Assembly: GCA_910579435.1 (NCBI GenBank)
Contig: CAJTVF010000001.1
Location: 51,476 to 115,475, forward strand
DNA from: an uncultured Oscillibacter sp.
Lineage (GTDB): Bacteria > Bacillota > Clostridia > Oscillospirales > Oscillospiraceae
Length of the DNA: 64,000 bases
Direction: 5' to 3'
Below are positions 7,436 through 16,948 of the stretch, piece after piece; the first letter of the stretch is position 1; every line of letters starts with the position of its first letter. The notes under the pieces were generated by a model. It was not told the DNA's origin, ran no database searches, and saw nothing but the letters and a program-made list of their open reading frames with translations. The position numbers were made by a program, and so were the translations under genes.

Positions 7436-8695
7436 ATGAAAACACCCTTTATGACAAAAGAGCAGCTGGAGGCCGTTGCCGCTCAATACCCCACGCCCTT
7501 CCACATTTACGACGAGAAGGGCATCCGGGAGAACGCCCGGCGGCTGAAGGCCGCCTTTGCCTGGAATCCCGGCTTCCGGGAGTACTTCGCCGTCAAGGCC
7601 ACCCCCACCCCCGCCATTTTGAAGATTCTTCACCAGGAGGGCTGCGGCTGCGACTGCTCGTCTCTGGCGGAGCTGGCCCTGGCGGAGCGCTGCGGGATCA
7701 CCGGGGAGGAGGGGATCATGTTCTCCTCCAACAACACCACGGAGGAGGAGTTCCAGGCCGCCCAGCGCCTGGGGGGGATCATCAATCTGGACGACATTAC
7801 CCTCATCGACACCCTGGTGGACGCCGTGGGGAAGGTCCCGGAGAAGATCTGCTGCCGCTACAACCCCGGCGGGGTGTTCACCCTGGGGGAGAGCCGGGAC
7901 GGCGTGCAGGTGATGGACACCCCCGGCGACGCGAAATACGGCATGACCCGGCCCCAGCTGGCGGAGGCGTTCCGGCGGCTGAAGGAGCTGGGGGTCAAGG
8001 AGTTCGGCCTTCACGCCTTCCTGGCCTCCAATACGCTGTCCAACGACTATTATCCCGCCCTGGCCCGCATCCTCTTCCAGCTGGCGGCGGAGCTCCAGGC
8101 GGAGACGGGTTGCCGGGTCACGTTCATCAACCTCTCCGGCGGCGTGGGTGTGCCCTACCGCCCGGAGGAGCCGGAGAACGACATCGCCGTCATTGGCGAG
8201 GGCGTGCGGAAAGCCTATGAGGAGATTCTGCTCCCCGCCGGGATGGACGGCGTGGCGCTGTATACGGAGCTGGGCCGCTATATGCTGGCTCCTTACGGCC
8301 ATCTGGTCACCCGGGTGATCCATGAGAAACACATTTATAAGGAGTATATCGGCGTGGATGCATGTGCCTGTAACCTGATGCGCCCCGCCATGTACGGCGC
8401 GTACCACCATATCACGGTGATGGGGAAGGAGGATGCCCGCCGGGACCACAAGTACGACGTGGCGGGGAGCCTCTGCGAGAACAACGACAAATTCGCCGTG
8501 GACCGAATGCTGCCCAAGGTGGACGTGGGGGACCTGCTGGTGATTCACGACGCGGGGGCCCACGGGTTTTCCATGGGCTACAACTATAACGGCAAGCTCC
8601 GCTCGGCGGAGCTGCTCCTCCGGGAGGACGGCGGCGTGGAGCTGATCCGCCGGGCGGAGACGCTGGAGGATTATTTCGCGACGCTGGTCTGGTAA
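7436..8695 (+). CDS. lysA: Diaminopimelate decarboxylase
   Basis: 419 residues, the normal length. It decarboxylates meso-diaminopimelate to L-lysine, the last step of lysine synthesis, using pyridoxal phosphate. The fold-type III barrel carries the PLP lysine Lys54 in YFAVKATP; the CDCSSLAEL motif and the glycine-rich LSGGVGVPY segment are present, and DACACNLMRPAMYG supplies the substrate-binding/active-site Cys region. ATG 7436 has GAGGT 8 nt upstream; an in-frame ATG at 7421 has no ribosome site. It is transcribed alone, convergent with dapH. Confidence 0.95.
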   Translation: MKTPFMTKEQLEAVAAQYPTPFHIYDEKGIRENARRLKAAFAWNPGFREYFAVKATPTPAILKILHQEGCGCDCSSLAELALAERCGITGEEGIMFSSNNTTEEEFQAAQRLGGIINLDDITLIDTLVDAVGKVPEKICCRYNPGGVFTLGESRDGVQVMDTPGDAKYGMTRPQLAEAFRRLKELGVKEFGLHAFLASNTLSNDYYPALARILFQLAAELQAETGCRVTFINLSGGVGVPYRPEEPENDIAVIGEGVRKAYEEILLPAGMDGVALYTELGRYMLAPYGHLVTRVIHEKHIYKEYIGVDACACNLMRPAMYGAYHHITVMGKEDARRDHKYDVAGSLCENNDKFAVDRMLPKVDVGDLLVIHDAGAHGFSMGYNYNGKLRSAELLLREDGGVELIRRAETLEDYFATLVW

Positions 8696-8696
8696 G

Positions 8697-8780
8697 TTCC
8701 TTTCCTTGAAAGGAAAGGAACCAAAGGAACTTTCGTTCGCTCTGGTCGCCTGGAGTTCAGCCGGGGCGAAGCGGCGGCAG
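8697..8780 (+). repeat. Post-gene repeat unit (copy 1, 3' of lysA)
   Basis: It begins with a 12-bp hairpin (GTTCCTTTCCTT / AAGGAAAGGAAC) right after the lysA stop, then AAAGGAACTTTCG, CGCTCTGGTCGCCTGG and GCGGCAGCG. Degenerate relatives occur after prs, after the thiolase gene and after dapB. Confidence 0.5.
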
Positions 8781-8786
8781 CGAAAA

Positions 8787-8821
8787 ACCGCCTGGGAAGT
8801 ACAGTCCCAGGCGGTCTTTTC
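8787..8821. terminator. Bidirectional terminator between lysA and dapH
   Basis: A perfect 11-bp stem ACCGCCTGGGA / TCCCAGGCGGT is flanked by AAAAA on the left and CTTTTC on the right. It sits between two convergent stops. Confidence 0.8.
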
Positions 8822-8825
8822 TGTT

Positions 8826-9521
8826 TTAAAGTTTACGGAGTGCGTCCACCAGAGCGGTTTTGCCTTCGGTCTTTTCGTCCTTCATCTTGATGACCCGGGC
8901 GGGGCTTCCCGCTACAACGGCGTTGTCGGGCACGTCCTCAATAACCACGGCCCCGGCGGCTACCACGGCGTTTTTGCCGATATGGACCCCCTCAATGACC
9001 ACGGCGTTGGCGCCTACCAGCACCCCGTCCTCCACGATGACGGGCGTGGCGGAGGCAGGCTCCACCACTCCGGCCAGCACGGCTCCCGCGCCGATGTGGC
9101 AGCGGGCCCCCACGGTGGCCCGGCCGCCCAGCACGGCCCCCATGTCAATCATGGTGCCCGGGCCCACCACGGCGCCGATGTTGATAACGGCCCCCATCAT
9201 AATGACGGCGCCCTGGCCGATTTCCACCTTCTCCCGGATGATGGCGCCGGGCTCAATCCGGGCCTGGACGCCTTTCAGGTCCAGCAGGGGAACGCCGGAG
9301 TTCCGGCGGTCGTTTTCCACAACATAGTCGGTAACCTTATCCCGGCTGGCCTCCAGAATGGGGGCCAGCTCGGCCCAGTCGCCGAAAACCGTGAAGCTGT
9401 TCCCGGAGCCGAAGACTTTGGCGGAACCGAAGTCCACGGGGCCGGTGGTGTTGATGTAGAGCTTCACCGGGGTCTTTTTTTCCGAGTTTGCGATATAGTC
9501 GATGATTTCCTGGGCGTTCAT
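8826..9521 (-). CDS. dapH: Tetrahydrodipicolinate N-acetyltransferase
   Basis: 231 residues. It transfers acetyl from acetyl-CoA to tetrahydrodipicolinate, committing the pathway to the acetylated branch of DAP synthesis. An N-terminal alpha/beta domain (1-85) precedes a left-handed beta-helix of hexapeptide repeats (IEPGAIIREKVEIGQGAVIM, then the GVLVGANAVVIEGVHIGKNA run), ending with the typical AGSPARVIK. It is the last gene of dapA-dapB-dapH on the minus strand, 171 bp after dapB. A deacetylase is then needed; the M20 enzyme divergent from dapA is the obvious candidate. Confidence 0.94.
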   Translation of the reverse strand: MNAQEIIDYIANSEKKTPVKLYINTTGPVDFGSAKVFGSGNSFTVFGDWAELAPILEASRDKVTDYVVENDRRNSGVPLLDLKGVQARIEPGAIIREKVEIGQGAVIMMGAVINIGAVVGPGTMIDMGAVLGGRATVGARCHIGAGAVLAGVVEPASATPVIVEDGVLVGANAVVIEGVHIGKNAVVAAGAVVIEDVPDNAVVAGSPARVIKMKDEKTEGKTALVDALRKL

Positions 9522-9599
9522 AAAAAACCTCCGTAAAAATGCTGGCTGCGCTGCCGCCGCATAGACTTGGTGTTAGTACAGGGTACATAGCGTGTTAAC

Positions 9600-9690
9600 G
9601 TTCTTTTGGTTCCTTTGCCGCAAGCGGCTCTGAGGCTCTGCTGCTCATGCTCTGCATTCGCAAAGAGCCTCACATCTTTCAAGAAAAGGA
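9600..9690 (-). repeat. Post-gene repeat unit (3' of dapB)
   Basis: The spacer between dapB and dapH contains, read on the minus strand, GAGTTCCTTTTCTTGAAAG near the dapB stop and CAAAGGAACCAAAAGAACG near its end, the same core as the repeat after lysA. The middle is occupied by GCAGAGCATGAGCAGCAGAG-type repeats. Confidence 0.4.
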
Positions 9691-9692
9691 AC

Positions 9693-10412
9693 TCACTCTC
9701 CGAATAAGATTTTTTGCAGGCTGTATACCCCGTTGGGCTTCCCTGGCAGCAGCCGGGCCATGTGCAGCGCGCCGTTGACGAAAATCTGGCGGCTGGCCGC
9801 CCGGTGGGTGAACTCCAGCTCCTCGTCGGGGCCGAAGAAGTGGACGGTGTGGGTCCCCGCCGCGGTGCCGCCCCGGAGGGCGTGGACGCCGATCTCCTCC
9901 TTCCGCCGCCGGCCGGTGGTTCCCTCCCGGCCATAGACCGGCGTCAGGGCGTGGGCGGGGTCGATGGCCTCCAGCAGCAGCTTGGCGGTGCCGCTGGGGG
10001 CGTCGGCCTTCTGGTTGTGGTGGGTTTCCGTCAGCTCGATGTCAAAATCGGGCTTCAGCACCCCGGAGACCGCCGCCAGGGCCCGGTAGAGCACGGCGAC
10101 GCCCAGGGAGAAGTTGGCGCTCCACAGCACCGGGGCGGAGGTCCCCAGGGCCTCGACCTGCCGGAGCTGCTCCGGGGTGAAGCCGGTAGTGCCGGAGAGC
10201 AGGGGGGTCCCGGTCCGGCGGACGTAGGAGGCGATTTCCGGCAGGGCCTCGGGCCGGGAGAAGTCGATGACCACGTCGGCCGCCCGGCCCAGCTTCCCCA
10301 GCCGGTCCAGGTCCTCCCGGCCGAAGGCGGCTTCGATCTCGTCCCCGGCAGCCTGGGCGGTCTCCTGGATCAGGCGGCCCATTTTCCCCCGGCCGATCAG
10401 AATATACCTCAC
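9693..10412 (-). CDS. dapB: 4-hydroxy-tetrahydrodipicolinate reductase
   Basis: 239 residues. It reduces 4-hydroxy-tetrahydrodipicolinate to tetrahydrodipicolinate with NAD(P)H. The Rossmann start MRYILIGRGKMGRLI has GRGKMG in place of the usual GxxGxMG. VVIDFSRPEA, SGTTGF, the ANFSLGV segment and the substrate/catalytic ELTETHHNQKADAPSGTA motif (HH and K) are all present. Its ATG overlaps the dapA stop by 4 nt (ATGA), indicating translational coupling. It belongs to the riboswitch-controlled dapA operon. Confidence 0.94.
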   Translation of the reverse strand: MRYILIGRGKMGRLIQETAQAAGDEIEAAFGREDLDRLGKLGRAADVVIDFSRPEALPEIASYVRRTGTPLLSGTTGFTPEQLRQVEALGTSAPVLWSANFSLGVAVLYRALAAVSGVLKPDFDIELTETHHNQKADAPSGTAKLLLEAIDPAHALTPVYGREGTTGRRRKEEIGVHALRGGTAAGTHTVHFFGPDEELEFTHRAASRQIFVNGALHMARLLPGKPNGVYSLQKILFGE

Positions 10413-11296
10413 AGCAGTCCCGCCTCCTCCAGCATGGCCCGGAGGGCCTTCTGGTGCTCACCGCTCATCTCGCACAGGGGCAGGCGCATGGGGCCCGCGT
10501 TCAGGCCCATCATATTCATGGCGGACTTGACGGGAATGGGATTCACCTCCATGAAGAGGCCGTTCATCAGCTCCAGGTATTTCAGCTGGTTCTCCAGGGC
10601 CCGGGCCTGGTTTCCGCCGGCGTAGTCCGCCACGATTTGATGGCACATGCCGGGCATCACGTTGGCGAAGACGGAGATGACCCCGCTGCCGCCGATGCTC
10701 ATCAGGGGCAGGGTGATATCGTCGTTGCCGGAGTAGAGGGCGAAGTCCGGGCCCACGCAGCGGGCGATCTTCATGGCGTAGGACATGTCTCCGCTGGCCT
10801 CCTTGATGCCGCAGATCTGAGGATGCCTGCTGAGCTGTTCCACCACGGAGACGGGGATGGAGCAGCCGGTGCGGCCCGGAACGTTGTAGAGGAGGCAGGG
10901 GATCTTCACCCGGTCCGCCGTATCGGCGAAGTGGCGGACCATGCCCTGGGGATTGGCCTTGTTGTAGTAGGGGGCGATAAGCAGCAGGGCGTCGGCCCCC
11001 ATATCCTGGTATTCCACGCTCTTCTCGATTTGGGTGGCGGTGCAGTTGGAGCCGCTGCCCACGATGACGGGCACCCGGCCGTTCACCACCTTGACGGTGT
11101 GGGCTACCACGGAGGCGTCCTCCTCGTGGCTCATGGTGGGGTATTCTCCGGTGGTGCCCAGGGTGAGGATGCCGTCGGTCCCGGCGGCGATCTGCCGCTC
11201 CAGGAGTTCGGTGAGGACGTCGAAGTTGACGCTGCCGTCCTCGTGGAAGGGGGTAATCATGGCGACGATGGAGCCGGTGGGGTTGTTGAATTTCAT
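10409..11296 (-). CDS. dapA: 4-hydroxy-tetrahydrodipicolinate synthase
   Basis: 295 residues, standard length. It condenses pyruvate with aspartate semialdehyde, the first committed step of DAP/lysine synthesis. The TIM-barrel start GSIVAMITPFHEDGSVNF, the GTTGEYPT motif, the catalytic-tyrosine segment LLYNVPGRTG and the Schiff-base lysine in CGIKEASGD are visible. It is first in the dapA-dapB-dapH operon and lies directly downstream of a lysine riboswitch with an intrinsic terminator, so lysine shuts off the operon. Confidence 0.96.
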   Translation of the reverse strand: MKFNNPTGSIVAMITPFHEDGSVNFDVLTELLERQIAAGTDGILTLGTTGEYPTMSHEEDASVVAHTVKVVNGRVPVIVGSGSNCTATQIEKSVEYQDMGADALLLIAPYYNKANPQGMVRHFADTADRVKIPCLLYNVPGRTGCSIPVSVVEQLSRHPQICGIKEASGDMSYAMKIARCVGPDFALYSGNDDITLPLMSIGGSGVISVFANVMPGMCHQIVADYAGGNQARALENQLKYLELMNGLFMEVNPIPVKSAMNMMGLNAGPMRLPLCEMSGEHQKALRAMLEEAGLL

Positions 11297-11343
11297 TTGA
11301 GTGCCCTCCAGATGTTGATATAGTTGGGGGATGGCGGTTTCAT

Positions 11344-11580
11344 ATAAAAAAAGCCGGTAGAGGCCGCGCTCCTACCGACAGGCTCCACGCCGGAAACGGC
11401 ATGGCGGTTCTGTAAGCGGATAGCGCCCCCGCGGCGCATCGCCGCGGACAGTCCCGAAGGTCTTCCCGCCGGGCCCACCCTCCGCCCATGCCTGGGCGAA
11501 AGATTCGGCGGAGCTGCCTCCCTCGCGTTCCCAGCCTGCCGGCTCCCGCGACCTCATCGTCTCCGCGCCTCTATCTCATT
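11344..11580 (-). ncRNA. Lysine riboswitch (L-box) with terminator
   Basis: On the minus strand the leader begins GAGATAGAGGCGCGG, followed by GATGAGG, GCCGAATCTTTCGCC, GGGACTGTC and long paired arms, which match conserved L-box elements (AGAGGCGCGA, GCCGAA, ACTGTC). It ends in the stem CGGTAGGAGCGCGGCCTCTACCG followed by a run of seven T (11344-11380), about 50 bp before dapA. This is the expected ligand-induced terminator. The aptamer spans about 11400-11577. Confidence 0.85.
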
Positions 11581-11587
11581 TTTTGCT

Positions 11588-11616
11588 ATCATATCATCTT
11601 CCAACCTCGGTTGCAA
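11588..11616 (-). promoter_or_regulatory. dapA operon promoter
   Basis: On the minus strand TTGCAA (11611-11616) and TATGAT (11588-11593) with a 17-bp spacer sit just upstream of the L-box. Confidence 0.65.
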
Positions 11617-11739
11617 GGGGGTAGGCGGAAAAAACTCTTGTGGAAACCGACAAAAACACTGCTGGCCCTTGCCTCCCGCCAACAAGGCGTGTTATATTAG
11701 AAAGCGCTGAATATCATGGAAAAAGAAGGAGGCAACGCC

Positions 11740-12843
11740 ATGCTGTCCGTTGTCGAGTACCGCCGCGCCCTGCACCGTATCCCCGAGCTGGACGACCGTC
11801 TGCCGGAGACCTGCGCCTATGTCCGTTCCGCCCTGGCCAGCTTTGAGCTGGAGGCGTTTTCCCCCATTCCCTCCAGTGTCTGCGCCTTCCTGGACGCGGG
11901 AAAGCCGGAGACCGCGGCCTTCCGGGCGGATATGGACGCACTGCCCATTGAAGAGGCCACCGGCCTGGCCTTTTCCTCCGGAAATACCGGGGCCATGCAC
12001 GCCTGCGGCCACGACGGAAACACCGCCATGGCCCTGGCCCTGGCGGAGTACGCCGCTTCCCACCGGGAAGCGCTGCCCCGGAACGTGCTCTTTCTCTTCC
12101 AGCCCTCCGAGGAGACCACCGGCGGCGCGGAGCGGCTCTGCGAAACCGGTATTTTGGAGCAGTACCACGCGGCCCGGGTGTTCGCCATGCATCTGTGGCC
12201 CAAGCTGGAGCAGGGGAGGGTCTATTGCCGCCCCGGCCCCATCATGGCCCGGTCCAACGAGGTAACGGTGACCCTCACCGGCAAAAGCGTCCACATCGGC
12301 AAGGCAGAGGAGGGGATCGACGCCTTGGCGGCGGGAGCGGAGTATCTCCGCCGGGCCTATGCCATGGCGGGGACCCTGCCGGGAGAAGAGCCGGTGGTTC
12401 TGCGCTTTGGGAAGATGGTCTCCGGCACGGTGCGGAACGCCGTCAGCGGGAAGACCGTGCTGGAGGGGAGCCTCCGCACCTTCCGGGACGAGACCCAGGT
12501 TCTCTGCCGCCAGGGGCTGGAGCGGATCGGGCGGGAGATCGCGTCGGAGACCGGCTGCGGCGTGAAGGTTTATTTAAACGAGGGCTACCCCGCCGTCTGG
12601 AACCATGAGGGGCTTTATGAGACGGTCCGCTCCGGGCTGGGGGAGGCCGCGCCCCTGCCGCTGGAGGCCCCCACCCTGACGGCGGAGGATTTCTCCTTCT
12701 ACCAGCGGCGGGTCCCGGGCCTGTTCTTCCTGCTGGGGGTAGGCGGCACGCCGGAGCTCCACTCCCCGGAGTTCTGCTTCGACGACGAGACGGTGCTTCC
12801 CAAGGGCGTGGAATTTTTAAAGCGTCTGCTCCTGCTGGCGTAG
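11740..12843 (+). CDS. M20 amidohydrolase, probable N-acetyldiaminopimelate deacetylase
   Basis: 367 residues from ATG 11740 (AAGGAGG 7 nt upstream; an in-frame ATG at 11716 has none). It is an M20D metallopeptidase: metal ligands lie in FRADMDALPIEE, HACGHDGNTAM and QPSEETTGGAE, with the dimerisation domain at about 180-290. Family members remove acyl groups from amino acids (hippurate, N-acetyl-amino acids, N-acetyl-DAP). It lies divergent from dapA and the pathway here uses DapH, so deacetylation of N-acetyl-LL-DAP is the best inference. The aminotransferase of that branch is not in the window. A general aminoacylase cannot be excluded. Confidence 0.8.
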   Translation: MLSVVEYRRALHRIPELDDRLPETCAYVRSALASFELEAFSPIPSSVCAFLDAGKPETAAFRADMDALPIEEATGLAFSSGNTGAMHACGHDGNTAMALALAEYAASHREALPRNVLFLFQPSEETTGGAERLCETGILEQYHAARVFAMHLWPKLEQGRVYCRPGPIMARSNEVTVTLTGKSVHIGKAEEGIDALAAGAEYLRRAYAMAGTLPGEEPVVLRFGKMVSGTVRNAVSGKTVLEGSLRTFRDETQVLCRQGLERIGREIASETGCGVKVYLNEGYPAVWNHEGLYETVRSGLGEAAPLPLEAPTLTAEDFSFYQRRVPGLFFLLGVGGTPELHSPEFCFDDETVLPKGVEFLKRLLLLA

Positions 12844-12888
12844 GCTGCGGGAGGCGCTCTAAGGCGCCGGCAAAACGGATACAAAGAA

Positions 12889-12933
12889 CCAGGGCAGGAC
12901 CGCCGGCACTCGGCAGTCCTGCCCTGGATTTTG
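12889..12933 (+). terminator. Terminator after the M20 gene
   Basis: A perfect 12-bp stem CCAGGGCAGGAC / GTCCTGCCCTGG is followed by ATTTTGT. Confidence 0.75.
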
Positions 12934-12990
12934 TCAGGCTGTAAAAGGGCGGCGCTTCACGCTGGCGCGGTGAAACCCGGGGAAAGGCGC

Positions 12991-14508
12991 TTACTGTACG
13001 ATCAGGGTCTTTCCGTCCATCTCCGGCGGGCAGGCCAGGCCCATCACATCCAGCATGGTCGGCGCGATATCCGCCAGCCGTCCGTCCGCCCGCAGCTCGG
13101 ACCCCGCGCCGCAGAGGATAAAGGGCACGGGATTGGTGGTGTGGGCGGTCATGGGGCTTCCGTCGGGCTCCACCATTTGCTCCGCGTTTCCGTGGTCGGC
13201 GGTGATCATGGCAATACCGCCCATTTTCAAGGTGGCGTCCACCACCTTGCCTACGCAGGTATCCACGGTCTCCACGGCCTTGACGGCGGCGTCGAATACG
13301 CCGGTGTGGCCCACCATGTCGCAGTTGGCAAAGTTCAGGATGATGACGTCATAGGCCCCGGACTCGATGCGCTCCACGCACTTTTCGCAAACCTCCGGGG
13401 CGCTCATTTCCGGCTGGAGGTCATAGGTAGCCACCTTGGGGGAGGGAATCAGCACCCGGTCCTCGCCCGGGAAAACGGTCTCGCTGCCGCCGTTGAAGAA
13501 GAAGGTCACGTGGGCGTACTTCTCCGTTTCGGCAATGCGGAGCTGGGTCATGCCCATTTTGCTGAGGTACTCGCCCAAGCCGTTGTTCACCAGCACCCGG
13601 GGGAAGGCCACCTCCACGTTGGGCATGGAGGCGTCATACTCCGTGTTGCAGACAAAGGCCAGGGGGAAAATCTGCCGGGTAAAGCCGTCGAATTCCGGGT
13701 CCACCAGGGCCCGGGTGATCTCCCGGGCCCGGTCAGGGCGGAAGTTGAAGAAGATTACGCTGTCGTTGTCGGAAATGGACCCGTCGGCGTCGCAGACCAC
13801 AGGCTCCACAAACTCGTCGGTGACGCCCTTTTCATAGGATTTCTTCACCGCGTCCACAGGGTCCGGATTGTTGATGGGGCTCTCGCCGTAGACCATGGCG
13901 TCATAGGCCTGCTCCACCCGGTCCCAGCGCTTGTCCCGGTCCATGGCATAGTAACGGCCCATGACCGTGGCGATCTTGCCCACGCCGATTTCCTCGCACT
14001 TGGCGGCGGTTTGGGCGACAAAGCCCGCGCCGGAGGTGGGGGACACGTCCCGCCCGTCCAGGAAGGCGTGGATATAGACCCGGGTGAGCCCCTTGTCCTT
14101 CGCCATTTTCAGCAGGGCGAAGAGGTGGGTCAGGTGGGAGTGAACGCCGCCGTCGGACAAAAGCCCGAACAGGTGCAGGGCAGAGCCCTTTTCCAGGCAC
14201 GCGTCCATGGCGTGGAGATAGGCGGGGTTCTGAAAGAAGCTGCCGTCCTCGATGGCCCGGGTGATGCGGGGCAGGTCCTGGAAGACCACCCGGCCGCCAC
14301 CGATGTTGGTGTGGCCCACCTCGCTGTTGCCCATCTGCCCGTCGGGCAGGCCCACGTCCAGCCCGGAGGCGGAGAGGGTGGTGTGGGCGAACTCCTGGAA
14401 GAACTTGTCCAGCCGGGGCGTTTTCGCGGTTTTGACGGCGTTTCCCGTCTCGCCGCCGCCGGTGCCGAAGCCATCCATGATGATTAAAGTAGTCGGTGTT
14501 TTGTTCAT
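12991..14508 (-). CDS. gpmI: Cofactor-independent phosphoglycerate mutase
   Basis: 505 residues, the usual length. It interconverts 3- and 2-phosphoglycerate using two metal ions and a phosphoserine. Alkaline-phosphatase-fold metal ligands are seen in LIIMDGFG, and the nucleophilic serine is in QMGNSEVGH; HLFGLLSDGGVHS, DGRDVSP, ANCDMVGHTG and MITADHGNAEQM supply the other conserved residues. It is downstream of tpiA and pgk on the same strand, so it forms the end of a lower-glycolysis cluster; gap is not adjacent. Confidence 0.96.
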   Translation of the reverse strand: MNKTPTTLIIMDGFGTGGGETGNAVKTAKTPRLDKFFQEFAHTTLSASGLDVGLPDGQMGNSEVGHTNIGGGRVVFQDLPRITRAIEDGSFFQNPAYLHAMDACLEKGSALHLFGLLSDGGVHSHLTHLFALLKMAKDKGLTRVYIHAFLDGRDVSPTSGAGFVAQTAAKCEEIGVGKIATVMGRYYAMDRDKRWDRVEQAYDAMVYGESPINNPDPVDAVKKSYEKGVTDEFVEPVVCDADGSISDNDSVIFFNFRPDRAREITRALVDPEFDGFTRQIFPLAFVCNTEYDASMPNVEVAFPRVLVNNGLGEYLSKMGMTQLRIAETEKYAHVTFFFNGGSETVFPGEDRVLIPSPKVATYDLQPEMSAPEVCEKCVERIESGAYDVIILNFANCDMVGHTGVFDAAVKAVETVDTCVGKVVDATLKMGGIAMITADHGNAEQMVEPDGSPMTAHTTNPVPFILCGAGSELRADGRLADIAPTMLDVMGLACPPEMDGKTLIVQ

Positions 14509-14717
14509 TAAAAGCTCCTCCTCATGGGAGAATTGAAATCATTTTCGTGACGGCATGCGCGTCACGGAAATTCCTGGCCCCAGCCGCCTTGCCCCCGCAG
14601 GGGGGGATCCGGCATCCGGAAAGCGGCAAAGCCGCTAACGGCTGTCCGAGGCGGCATCAGTCCAAGGACTGATGGCGGGGGAGGCCGGGGGGGAGCCTGC
14701 TCCCCCCCGAAATTCCA
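14509..14717 (-). other. Hairpin-rich spacer between tpiA and gpmI
   Basis: 209 bp without a gene. Several perfect stems are packed in: CGTGACG..CGTCACG (14544-14566), AGCGGC..GCCGCT, CATCAGTCC..GGACTGATG (14655-14675), and a run of GGGGGGG/CCCCCCC ending just after the tpiA stop. It may attenuate or stabilise the gpmI part of the transcript. No T-run marks a clean terminator. Confidence 0.35.
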
Positions 14718-15491
<774 letters not shown>

Positions 15492-15573
15492 GATGTTCAA
15501 AACTCCTTTATATTTATGTTTTCGCAATGGCGGGCGGAAGGGCCCGTGAGAAAGCTGAAAAGCAATCAACTAT

Positions 15574-15602
15574 TATATAGCCGAATTAGGGGGAAATGTC
15601 AA
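15574..15602 (-). promoter_or_regulatory. tpiA promoter
   Basis: On the minus strand TTGACA (15597-15602) and TATATA (15574-15579) with a 17-bp spacer lie in the pgk-tpiA gap, so tpiA can be transcribed independently of pgk. Confidence 0.7.
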
Positions 15603-15655
15603 GGGCGTCAAGGACTTTTCCTGAACTTTTTTCCCTCAAACCGGCGGAAAGGCCC

Positions 15656-16924
15656 TTACTTGTCCAGCAGGCACGCCACGCCGGGCAGCTCCTTGCCCTC
15701 CAGGAATTCCAGGGAGGCGCCGCCGCCGGTGGAGATATGGCTCATCTTATCGGCGTAGCCCAGCTGCTCAACCGCCGCCGCGCTGTCTCCGCCGCCGATG
15801 ACGGTGATGGCGGAGGTCTTGCTCAGGGCCTCCGCCATGGCCTCGGTGCCCTTGGCGAAGGCGGGGAACTCAAACACGCCCATGGGGCCGTTCCAGATGA
15901 CGGTACCCGCGCCGGCCACGGCGTCACAATAGAGCTTCACGGTCTCAGGCCCGATGTCCAGGCCCTCCCAGCCGTCGGGGATCTCGCCGCCCTTGACAAT
16001 CTGGCTCTTGGCGTCGGGAGCGAATTTGTCGCCGCAGACGGTGTCCACCGGCAGGAGGAACTTCACGCCCTTGGCCGCGGCCTTGGCGATCATCTCCTTG
16101 GAATAGTCTATCCAGTCGGCCTCCAGCAGGCTGTCGCCCACCTTGCCGCCCTGGGCGGCGGAGAAGGTGTAGGACATTCCGCCGCCGATGATGATGGTGT
16201 CCGCAATCTCCAGCAGGTTGTTGATGACGCCGATCTTGGATGAGACCTTGGCCCCGCCCAGGATGGCCACCAGAGGCCGCTTGGGATTGGCGATGGCGCC
16301 GCCCAGGAAGTCCAGCTCCTTCTGGATCAGGAAGCCGGAGACGGCGGGCAGGTAGGCCGCCACGCCGGCGGTGGAGGCGTGGGCCCGGTGCACCGCGCCG
16401 AAGGCGTCGGAGACGTAGATCTCCGCCATGGAGGCCATAGCCTTGGCCAGCTCCGGGTCGTTCTTGGTCTCGCCCTTTTCAAAACGGGTGTTCTCCAGCA
16501 GCAGAATCTCGCCGGGCTTCAGGGCGGCGGCCTTGGCCCTGGCGTCCTCGCCCACCACGTCGGCGGCTATGGAGACGGGCTTGCCCAGCAGCTCGCCCAG
16601 GCGCTTGGCCACGGGGGCCAGGCTCAGCTTTGCCAGGGACTTCTTCCACGCCTCCTCGGTGAGGGAGGCAGGGTCTTTTCCTTTTTCGGTCTGCTTCTTC
16701 ACCCACTTGTCAAAGCTGGCCTCAGGCTTGCCCAGGTGAGAGCAGGCGATGACGGCGGCGTTGTTCTCCAGCAGATATTGAATCGTGGGCAGAGCGGACA
16801 CGATGCGCTTGTCGCTGGTGATGGCGCCGGTCTCCTTGTCCTGGGGGACGTTGAAGTCGCAGCGCAGCAGCACCTTTTTGCCGGATACTTCCACATCTTT
16901 GACGGTTTTCTTGCTGTAATTCAT
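15656..16924 (-). CDS. pgk: Phosphoglycerate kinase
   Basis: 422 residues, slightly longer than the common 395-400. It transfers phosphate from 1,3-bisphosphoglycerate to ADP. The N-terminal signature LLRCDFNVPQD, CSHLGKP, the hinge/ADP segment AILGGAKVSSKIGVI and the C-terminal GGGDSAAAVEQLG and STGGGASLEFLEG are present. The extra length is in a lysine-rich stretch after HLGKP (WVKKQTEKGKDPASLTEEAW). It starts 24 nt after trmL and probably shares its promoter. Confidence 0.96.
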   Translation of the reverse strand: MNYSKKTVKDVEVSGKKVLLRCDFNVPQDKETGAITSDKRIVSALPTIQYLLENNAAVIACSHLGKPEASFDKWVKKQTEKGKDPASLTEEAWKKSLAKLSLAPVAKRLGELLGKPVSIAADVVGEDARAKAAALKPGEILLLENTRFEKGETKNDPELAKAMASMAEIYVSDAFGAVHRAHASTAGVAAYLPAVSGFLIQKELDFLGGAIANPKRPLVAILGGAKVSSKIGVINNLLEIADTIIIGGGMSYTFSAAQGGKVGDSLLEADWIDYSKEMIAKAAAKGVKFLLPVDTVCGDKFAPDAKSQIVKGGEIPDGWEGLDIGPETVKLYCDAVAGAGTVIWNGPMGVFEFPAFAKGTEAMAEALSKTSAITVIGGGDSAAAVEQLGYADKMSHISTGGGASLEFLEGKELPGVACLLDK

Positions 16925-16948
16925 ATCAGGACTCCTCCTAAAAAGAAC

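Noticed and set aside
12931..14487. A 518-codon plus-strand frame opposite gpmI
   Set aside because: Antisense shadow of a fully conserved glycolytic gene, without start signals.
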